Shown: positions 20,528 through 26,359 of the stretch, one piece after another | Layout: the number at the start of each line of letters is the position of its first letter | How positions within the stretch are numbered: the first letter of the stretch is position 1 | Source: Chara braunii | Lineage: Eukaryota > Streptophyta > Charophyceae > Charales > Characeae | Direction of reading: 5' to 3' | Length of the DNA: 26,359 nt | Assembly: GCA_003427395.1 (NCBI GenBank) | Contig: BFEA01000458.1 | Location: 796,603-822,961, forward strand | Program-made: the position numbers and the translations under genes | The notes under the pieces: model-generated | The model's database searches: none | Told to the model about the DNA's origin: nothing | Seen by the model: only the letters and a program-made list of their open reading frames with translations

Positions 20528-21250
20528 CTAAGCCCCTCGACTCAGTAGGAGCAGATGCAACTCCAACTGCCTGCTCGCTTTTGGGTTCCTAATCAAAGGA
20601 TACCAGACGATCACATGCCCTACGGTGCCACACTTGAGGCATTGGCGATTGTCCATCTTGGACTGCCACTCCTCTCGTGTCATGTTCATTTTTTCCCAAG
20701 GCTTCCCGAACGCAATGCTGGGATGCTCGGGAAACGAGCGTGGCCTCTTCTTCTTCTTCCATTGACTTTGGTCTCCTTTGTTGGCCATCTCGGCAGTGAC
20801 ATCACCCTTTCCAGATTCATTACCGCCGTTACCTCCTCCTCCCTAAGACTCTTCAAGGGGTAACTTCTCTATGGTATCTTCATCAAACACAACAAGCATG
20901 TGGTCCTGGCGCTTTTGCCGCCAAAGGATCCGCTTGCCGTACCCACCAACCGGTCTCGATCTAACTACCGAAACGTACGTACCTTTCACCTGTGCGGTCA
21001 TTTGCTCCCGTTGGAGAGCAAGATCTCGAAATTGGCGATAATTGTCCTTACCAGACTTGGCTTCTGCCATGAGCTGTCCACGAATAGGCTCGGGCAGTGC
21101 ACGTGAGTATATGTACAGGACCTGGTCGTCCTGCACGTTCAACCCGGGTACCCGCAAAAGACGGTCAACCTCACGCGACAATGCATCCACGGAAGTCCAA
21201 CGTTTCAGCAGTGCATGTCTGCAACACACACAACACTGGTATGTCACGTC
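20528..21250 (-). pseudogene. Chromovirus gag, truncated at its N-terminus
   Basis: The reading frame from 21247 contains SREVDRLLRVPGLNVQDDQV, then LPEPIRGQLMAEAKSG, a capsid-like segment of the retrotransposon gag family. A TAG at about 20843 interrupts the same frame, which continues as GGGNGGNESGKGDVTAEMAN and ends with the zinc knuckle CLKCGTVGHVIVWY. In that CCHC box the last Cys is replaced by Tyr (TAT for TGT). Only about 360 bp separate the readable gag from the PBS, so the N-terminal half of gag is missing or unrecognisable. Confidence 0.85.
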
Positions 21251-21612
21251 AGATGCGGCGCCTCAACAACATGCAATCACAACACAGGTACGTTCCACGT
21301 CATGCCATGCCCTATCAGAATACCACATCATCATGCCACATAAGCAAGCGCCACATCAGTGGTCCCGATCTCTCTCTTGACTAGCGCCGCGCCAGCCGAT
21401 TGCCAACGAATCTCTCGCCGGTATGTCGAAGTCTTCAGTGCAGCCATGTCATCATCTTCAAGGGAGGCTGCATGCACATGCAATACTTCAATGTCTAGAC
21501 TTGCGGTATTACCGCGCACGTTAATAAATGTGTTTCGTTTTGCACATGCGGCACCTCCCACTTACCTGGGTGCCACGTCAACACCCGACAACAGATTGCG
21601 ATGAAGGAGTAT
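21251..21612 (-). other. Chromovirus leader, possibly with remains of gag N-terminus
   Basis: Between the PBS and the recognisable gag. It carries several GCCACATCAG words and dispersed CACGTCA/CATGCCA words like those of the LTR array. No coding sequence is recognised, and a deletion of the 5' part of gag is likely. Confidence 0.5.
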
Positions 21613-21624
21613 GCTTTGATACCA
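21613..21624 (-). promoter_or_regulatory. Primer-binding site for initiator methionine tRNA
   Basis: The minus strand reads TGGTATCAAAGC three bases (ATT) after the LTR end, against TGGTATCAGAGC usual for plant elements primed by tRNA-iMet: 11 of 12 match. It fixes orientation and the 5' LTR. Confidence 0.92.
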
Positions 21625-21910
21625 AATTGTAATGAACCCAATCAGGAAGATACTCATCAGATGTCGAAGTTCCAGTAGTCTCAGATCTGTACAAAGTCTC
21701 CAGTTAACGTGAAAATGATATCTGCAACAGTATCTCGTTACCAATAGACGAAGAGAGTGGAGGGAGGATAGACAAGGGAGAAGGTGGAAGAAGTAGTCGA
21801 AAATCACACAATAGTAAACCGACCAATCCCACTTCTTCTCCGGGCTTCCTCTCCCTCCACATCAACAATCAATAAACAGTAACAAGTCTGATAAATCACG
21901 GTCACACAGA

Positions 21911-21926
21911 AGTGCCACGTGGCACT
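21911..21926. repeat. Perfect 16-bp palindrome with CACGTG core
   Basis: AGTGCCACGTGGCACT reads the same on both strands. It is absent from the matching place in the 3' LTR (about 6550). The CACGTG core is a G-box, a common plant bZIP/bHLH binding site; any such role here is inference. Confidence 0.85.
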
Positions 21927-22049
21927 ACTCTCTGAAGGAGACAATGAAGACAACCAGCATCTCGCAATATCGATGTCGGCCTGAGGTAAGTATCCCGTTC
22001 TCAATCATCCACAAAACCCAATTTTCCTCCTCAACGCAACCGGTCACCT

Positions 22050-22310
22050 CATGTAGACAGCATGGCCAATGCCACATCAGCAGAAACAGGTGGCGCATGC
22101 CACATCATCAATGAAGGCAGGTGGCAGCGACACATCAGCAATGCAATGTAGATGGATGGCAGCGCCACATCAGCATCGCAATGTAGACAGGTGGCAACAC
22201 CACATTAGCAATATAGACCAGTGGCCTGTGCCACATCATCAATGTAGACAAGTGGCATGTGCCACATCATCCTTGAGGACAGGTGAGAGTGCCACATCAG
22301 CAATGCCTGG
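22050..22310. repeat. Palindromic tandem array inside the 5' LTR
   Basis: Counterpart of 6690-6965, with about seven units of roughly 36 bp carrying GTGGC...GCCAC. Several units differ from the 3' LTR copy yet keep the pairing. Confidence 0.85.
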
Positions 22311-22960
22311 CGCACAACACAGAAAGCGCCAGCATGCTGTCACAACCCTCGTTGTCGTCCACAGTGCCTGAGCACAGCCAGCGTCTCGCTAGCGTCGTGC
22401 CAGCAGCAATGCCAGCGTCTGGTCACAGTCGAGCCAGCGTCCAAGCAGCATAGCAAGACTGAATGTTGAAGTAAATAAAAGCAAACGCAAGAGCGCCCAT
22501 AGGATCACGTATACAGACGATTTATTTTTAGAATTGAATGAATTTCACCACATTACGGAATACATACGTATATGACCTTTCCCGGAGAAGGACCACCTCG
22601 AGGCCAGCCTTTGAGTAGCATTTGACGAGGCTGTCTGACCTCGGTTCCCTTCCCTACAGTCATCCAGATTGACTCACAGCCAGGGCCTGGATTGTGTACA
22701 GTTGGAGACTTCCCTTTGTACCTGATGCTGTCTGGTACCTGCGTACAAACAAGTGTGTGTGCCTGACCGGCGGCCTGGGCTGGGTACCTTTGACTTTGAC
22801 TGTTGGGTAGACCGACAGTTGACTTGGTCAACTGTATCTCGTCCAGGCCCTGAATCTTTTTGTGGGGTGTTTTGCCCCCTCTTTCAGCCTGGGTCTGAGT
22901 GCGGCCTGTAGCCCTCAGAGGCTCAGACTTTCCACGAGGCATACAGCATTGGTTATTGCA

Positions 22961-22964
22961 ATTA
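22961..22964. repeat. Target-site duplication ATTA (right)
   Basis: Follows the 5' LTR directly and matches 6270-6273. Confidence 0.7.
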
Positions 22965-23175
22965 GACTAGCCTTGGTTTGGTTGGACATTCTGGCCACTA
23001 GAGCCTTGCTGGCTGGTCACCGGTTGAGCCAGTGGCACATTCCATTGTCCAGCCGTTGGCACCACACCACCAGCAGGCCATGCTTGCATATTCCATTGCA
23101 CCGGCTGTGGATGGAATTGGCACGGAGGCATCGGCATCACCGGATTCACAGCACGCATCATAGGAGCCGTAGTGG

Positions 23176-23180
23176 GCAAC
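23176..23180. repeat. Target-site duplication GCAAC (left)
   Basis: The 5-bp direct repeat next to the solo LTR start, identical to 24302-24306. Confidence 0.9.
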
Positions 23181-23201
23181 TGTTACATCTTCGACGCCAC
23201 A

Positions 23202-23463
23202 CGGGTCCTACCGGACCCGACTTAGGGCTAGAGGGACACACCAGGGCCTAAAGGCCCGACCTTGGGGTACTATAGGCCATAAAGGCCTCACCTTGGACCA
23301 GACCCGACGGGCAGGCCCAAACGACATTACCGTTTGGGCCTGGCGGCGCTCTTGAGGCTGCCGCCCGCCGGTTGGGGCTGAACCGTCCATCTGGACGGTT
23401 CAGGGNACGGCCAGGCCTCGCAACAGTGAGGCCGGCCTCTGCCCACCGGTATAAAGAACCGGT
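23202..23463. promoter_or_regulatory. Cluster of perfect palindromes upstream of and around the TATA box
   Basis: In 262 bp: CGGGTCC/GGACCCG (23202-23219), GGGCCT/AGGCCC (23244-23257), AGGCC/GGCCT (23274-23288), CAGGCCCAAACG/CGTTTGGGCCTG (23312-23342), CTGAACCGTCC/GGACGGTTCAG (23378-23403), GAGGCCGGCCTC (23428-23439) and ACCGGT...ACCGGT flanking the TATA box (23445-23463). All are exact. They may be binding sites or hairpins; the role is not known. Confidence 0.85.
23450..23456 (+). promoter_or_regulatory. TATA box of the solo LTR
   Basis: TATAAAG lies about 270 bp into the LTR, in the loop between two ACCGGT words. Transcription would start some 30 bp downstream, near 23480-23490. Confidence 0.75.
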
Positions 23464-23700
23464 CCGGCCTCACTTCGAGGCATCGACCCACCGGCACTCT
23501 ACGCGGTGCGGTAAGGTCGGCGCCAGAGCGCCGTTTGAGCGCTATTCTGAGCGCAGGAGGAAGGACAGCAGCAGCGGCAGCAGCGAGGACAGCAGCAGCA
23601 GCACGGCGGCCATCGCCGCCTCAGCAGCAGCAGGGCAGGTACCAGGAGGCGAGGATCTCTTCCTCCCTCCACGGTTCCGTTCCCCTCCTCCTCACCTCCG

Positions 23701-23703
<3 letters not shown>

Positions 23704-23750
<47 letters not shown>

Positions 23751-23802
23751 AGACTCCATCTTCTTCTTCTTCTTCTTCTTCTTCTTCTTCTTCTTCTTCT
23801 TC
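23704..23802. repeat. CT and TTC microsatellites in the solo LTR
   Basis: (CT)n at 23704-23748, then (TTC)14 at 23761-23802. They give the false Ser-rich and Leu-rich frames seen here. Confidence 0.95.
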
Positions 23803-24301
23803 AGATTGGAGACTTATACTAGCTGGACAGAGATCAGTGTTGGACTTCGGTGGTATGAGACTGTGGTACTTACCAGATTGGAGACTTGGAGATNGTTGGG
23901 GTTGATACTTGGCGACATCACAGTTCAGACACCGGTTACATTTGGACTCTGTATCCCCGACATTGGTGACCTATGGTCCTCGACATTTTGATCCTGCTGG
24001 ATGACATTTTGGACTACCATATCAGTGACCTATCAGATTCTATCTCGGTGACTTTCGGTGCTGTCTACCTCCCCCACCTCTTCGTCTCTCCTCCCCCATT
24101 CATCTGTGTATGTGTGTACGGGGCTGAGCATCTTCTATGTATGGCTCAGACCCCCACCACCTCACGATTGTATGTGTGTGGAGAGATGCTATGTGAGTCA
24201 GTCTATGTGAGTCAGTCCGTTCATCAGACTTCCGTTGCATATATGCTCATCCTACATTGGTTGATCCTTGGTTCTGCCCATAGTCCTTGGAGTATGTAAC
24301 A

Positions 24302-24306
24302 GCAAC
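24302..24306. repeat. Target-site duplication GCAAC (right)
   Basis: Identical to 23176-23180 and directly follows the LTR end. Confidence 0.9.
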
Positions 24307-24612
24307 TGTCCAGCAGCCATCGGGACCTGCCCAATGGGCATGGTAAACTGGTGCCGCTGCGGCACCACTCTCAAGGGTGCCGGGATAGAAGCCTGAACGC
24401 CGCCTTGCTGAAACTGCATTGCAGCTCCCGTGTCCTGGGGCTGCTTCCCAATCGCACTATTCCCGTTGAGAGGAAACCCGGGGAGGGGGCCCTGTTCGTC
24501 GCTGAAGCCAAGGACAGCGGCGTCTGTCACCCGCCGTGTCCGCATCAGAGGTCCTCAGTGACGCAACAGGGGAGTCGGGTTTATTCTGCTTATCACGCTC
24601 CCACTCAAGCTG
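24302..24612 (-). pseudogene. Penelope-like ORF, far N-terminal segment
   Basis: The minus strand reads QLEWERDKQNKPDSPVASLR, then after a frame slip near 24530 VTDAAVLGFSDEQGPLPGFP, and ends PIGQVPMAAGQ at the solo LTR. The Gln/Pro-rich character matches the segment on the other side of the LTR, and the join CAG TTG CCC ACT keeps the frame. Upstream it runs into a GA-rich stretch that would read Glu-Arg. No domain is recognised. Confidence 0.65.
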
Positions 24613-24770
24613 TTCTCTCTCTCTCTCACTCTTACCTCACTCTCGCTGTTCTCTCTCTCCCTCTCTCATTGTACTTTCTCTCTCACTGTCGCTGTTCTCT
24701 CTCTCTCTCACTCTCACCTCACTTTCGTTGTTCCCCCTCTTTCTCCTGCAGCCGCTTCCTCAGTCGCAGC
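24613..24770. repeat. Imperfect CT-rich tandem tract
   Basis: Repeats of CTCTCGCTGTTCTCTCTCTC with CACTCTCACCTCAC variants. On the minus strand it reads as runs of Arg-Glu-Arg-Glu-Gln continuous with QLEWERD, so it may be a coding microsatellite of the Penelope-like ORF, now frame-broken. Confidence 0.75.
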
Positions 24771-26110
24771 CCTCTGTTTTCTTCTTGCCCGCCCAGAGCG
24801 CTACAGGGGCACCATTCTTCTNGGTTCGGGTCTCACAATTCCAGCAATAACAAAGAACAGTCGAAGGAGCGTGCCCCAGCGAATTTCCCGATTGCCCAAT
24901 GAATTTAAAACATTAAATTTGCACGGGTCCGAGAAGGTCAACCGTCTTTTACACAATCATGTCCANGTAGTTTCACGAGTTTGACAAGCTTAGCCGAGTA
25001 CTTAATTGGAAATGAAATAAAATAAATTGAAAAGAGCCCTTCGCCCTTGTTCGCTCGAGTGAATTGTCCCTGTTGCCTGATCACGGATAATTGTCACCCG
25101 CCTGTCCGACACCGTTGTCATGTTACTACACTTGGGTCGCATCTGGCCCCTCACAAGTGCAGCCTCCTAGCTGCAACCTACGATCTATGTGATCATGGGG
25201 CTGGGAACTTTGAGAAATGAATGTTGGGGTTTCACCGTTCAGCCTGACAAAACAAAATTAAATTAAAATGGNTCGAATATTCGAGCAAGAATGATTCTCT
25301 TTAATATTTATGTGTTCCTTCAGAAGGCTAATGANTCACAACATATCCAGTAGGCTCGGATCACACTCCTACAGGTATGCAGCAGGACCCGCAGTTGGAC
25401 TAGTTCAGAATGTCGCGCTCACACCAAGTCCTTCTTCCAAATCAAGAGATGATCGGTGGTTCAACACTGCGGATTGCGTAGAAGTAAGGTAGTTGCTGGC
25501 GACAACGCAGCACCGACATGGTTCCAATCAAGTCAAAAGCCAGACACCAAGTGGGCAGAAAAGNCCCTGTAAATACCTGGCAGTAGAAGGCGTGATACTT
25601 ATCGAGGATGAGTGGCCATGCATATCATCCCTAGANCATGATGACGAGAGCGCATAAGTGTTGAGAGCTCTTATGATACATATGCAATTTGCGGCCATCA
25701 GCCTGTTGCTTTGAAATCAGAGTAGCCCTGGCTTGTGTGGTCACCATTGATTTAGATCAATCAACACCACACTCGAGTCCTCAACCNATCCACTTAATGC
25801 TCATCTCCCCAGCCAACAGTTCAATCTCACTCGGAGTGAAGAAACCACGTTTTTGTCAAAGTTGTGCAGATGGTATCCGGTATTATGATGTCGCGACTTT
25901 CCCAAACTTTAAATCCCAACGGTCAATACTTTTGCCTTGAAGTTCACCTGATTTGCGCGAAGGCCGATCTTCATTTGGAAGTCCAAGTTAAAAGCTGCGA
26001 GCATTTGTTTTACAACATCTTAAGTTTCGTCCGAAATTCGACTCGTTTCCTGTGTACTTGCAGCGAATGCTTTCTAGAGTGATCAGTCGTGGTGACCAAA
26101 CTCCTCACCT
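24771..26110. other. Unassigned region with scattered single Ns
   Basis: No gene recognised. The short frames at 25310-26082 have no domain I know. Single Ns occur at 24822, 24966, 25272, 25335, 25564, 25636 and 25787. The part next to 24771 may hold the start of the Penelope-like element; no boundary is visible. Confidence 0.55.
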
Positions 26111-26114
26111 TGTG

Positions 26115-26359
26115 GCTTCTCTCTCTCTCTCTCTCACTCTCACACACAGTCTTCTCTCTCTCTCACTCACTCACACACAGTCTTCTTTCTCTCTCATTCA
26201 CTCACACACAGTCTTTGCTCTCTCTCACACACAGTCTTCTCTCTCTCTCACACAGTCTTCTCTCTCTTTCTCACACAGTCTTCTCTCTCCCTCACACACA
26301 GTCTTCTCTCTCTCTCACACACAGTCTTCGCTCTCTCTCACACACAGTCTTCTCTCTCT
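26115..26359. repeat. CT/CA-rich tandem array, 9 units
   Basis: Nine copies of CACACACAGTCTTCTCTCTC with unit lengths of about 21-32 bp because of variable CT and CA runs. The window ends inside it. Confidence 0.93.

Larger units (their letters stand above)
6274..22960 (-). mobile_element. Ty3/gypsy chromovirus, complete but decayed and interrupted
   Basis: This LTR retrotransposon is transcribed from the minus strand. In order it has a 5' LTR (22960-21628), a PBS (21624-21613), gag (about 21247-20528), protease (about 20520-19680), RT-RNase H (19675-18160), integrase (from 18210, split), integrase C-terminus plus chromodomain (8316-7545) and a 3' LTR (7503-6274). LTRs begin TGCAATAACC and end TTCATTACA (mutated to TTCATTATA in the 3' copy). 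Order PR-RT-RH-IN plus a chromodomain defines a chromovirus. About 8.55 kb of foreign DNA sits in the integrase and 837 bp is duplicated, so the original element would have been about 7.3 kb. No clear polypurine tract is visible before the 3' LTR. Confidence 0.92.
21628..22960 (-). repeat. 5' LTR of the chromovirus
   Basis: About 1333 bp, beginning TGCAATAACC at 22960 and ending TTCATTACA at 21628 on the minus strand. Relative to the 3' LTR it has an extra segment of about 125 bp (22466-22590) and the palindrome at 21911-21926. It contains the palindromic array at 22050-22310. Confidence 0.92.
22961..23180 (-). pseudogene. Penelope-like ORF, N-terminal segment between two insertions
   Basis: The minus strand reads LPTTAPMMRAVNPVMPMPPC and continues rich in Pro, Gln, Trp and Asn to GSSGQNVQPNQG. 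Taking out the chromovirus and one ATTA puts this in frame with NQGQS just inside 6273, then one frameshift, then VFPGPRNRAHF. Taking out the solo LTR joins it upstream to PMAAGQ at 24302. Such low-complexity Pro/Gln leaders fit a structural role. I recognise no domain. Confidence 0.7.
23181..24301 (+). mobile_element. Solo LTR of a second LTR retrotransposon
   Basis: A 1121-bp element starting TGTTACAT and ending ATGTAACA, a perfect 8-bp inverted terminal pair with the TG...CA ends of LTRs. It is bracketed by GCAAC on both sides. The plus-strand orientation follows from the TATAAAG at 23450. It contains no coding domain, a palindrome cluster upstream of the TATA box, and CT and TTC microsatellites after it. 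Two single Ns (23406, 23894) lie inside. A solo LTR forms when the two LTRs of a full element recombine. It is unrelated to the chromovirus LTR. Confidence 0.92.

Noticed and set aside
25689-26082. Possible host exons on the plus strand
   Set aside because: Open frames of 72-83 codons contain an N and show no domain or convincing splice sites. I cannot support a gene.

Overview
The window looks like repeat-rich intergenic DNA from a land-plant genome. A plant source is suggested by a Ty3/gypsy chromovirus primed by initiator methionine tRNA, long GA/CT microsatellites, and a Penelope-like retroelement whose GIY-YIG nuclease lies before the reverse transcriptase, an arrangement described as 'Chlamys' in the green lineage. 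A seedless plant (bryophyte, lycophyte or fern) is a guess. I see no intact host gene. Nearly everything recognisable is a mobile element, and every coding region is broken by stops and frameshifts.

The main result is a stack of nested insertions that can be peeled apart from the sequence. (1) The oldest recognisable layer is a minus-strand Penelope-like element: a Pro/Gln-rich N-terminal region at 24.6-24.3, 23.18-22.96 and 6.27-5.6 kb, a GIY-YIG nuclease at 5.07-4.82 kb, a reverse transcriptase at about 3.73-2.66 kb and a C-terminal tail to 2.23 kb. (2) Its N-terminal frame is cut by a minus-strand Ty3/gypsy chromovirus, 6274-22960, with two LTRs, a PBS, gag, protease, RT-RNase H, integrase and chromodomain, flanked by the 4-bp repeat ATTA. 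(3) The same frame is cut again by a solo LTR, 23181-24301, with ends TGTTACAT/ATGTAACA and the 5-bp duplication GCAAC. (4) The integrase gene of the chromovirus is itself split by an insertion of about 8.55 kb (roughly 8317-16870) of unknown class. (5) After that, an 837-bp segment covering integrase plus the edge of the insertion was duplicated in tandem.

The inner insertion has no convincing protein-coding gene. From left to right it holds purine-rich DNA made of at least three degenerate, collinear long units with hairpins at matching places (8.4-11.7 kb), a TTC-rich tract, a 91-bp satellite array of about 16 copies (12.5-14.1 kb), a CTG-rich and palindromic segment, a 52-bp pyrimidine-rich minisatellite, a CT microsatellite running into a 138-base assembly gap, and about 1.1 kb of unrecognised sequence.

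The left edge (1-2.2 kb) has a GA microsatellite, two short tandem duplications and AT-rich DNA without a recognisable gene. The right edge (24.8-26.36 kb) is unassigned sequence with scattered single Ns, ending in a CT/CA-rich tandem array. The elements do not act together functionally: what they record is an order of insertion events.
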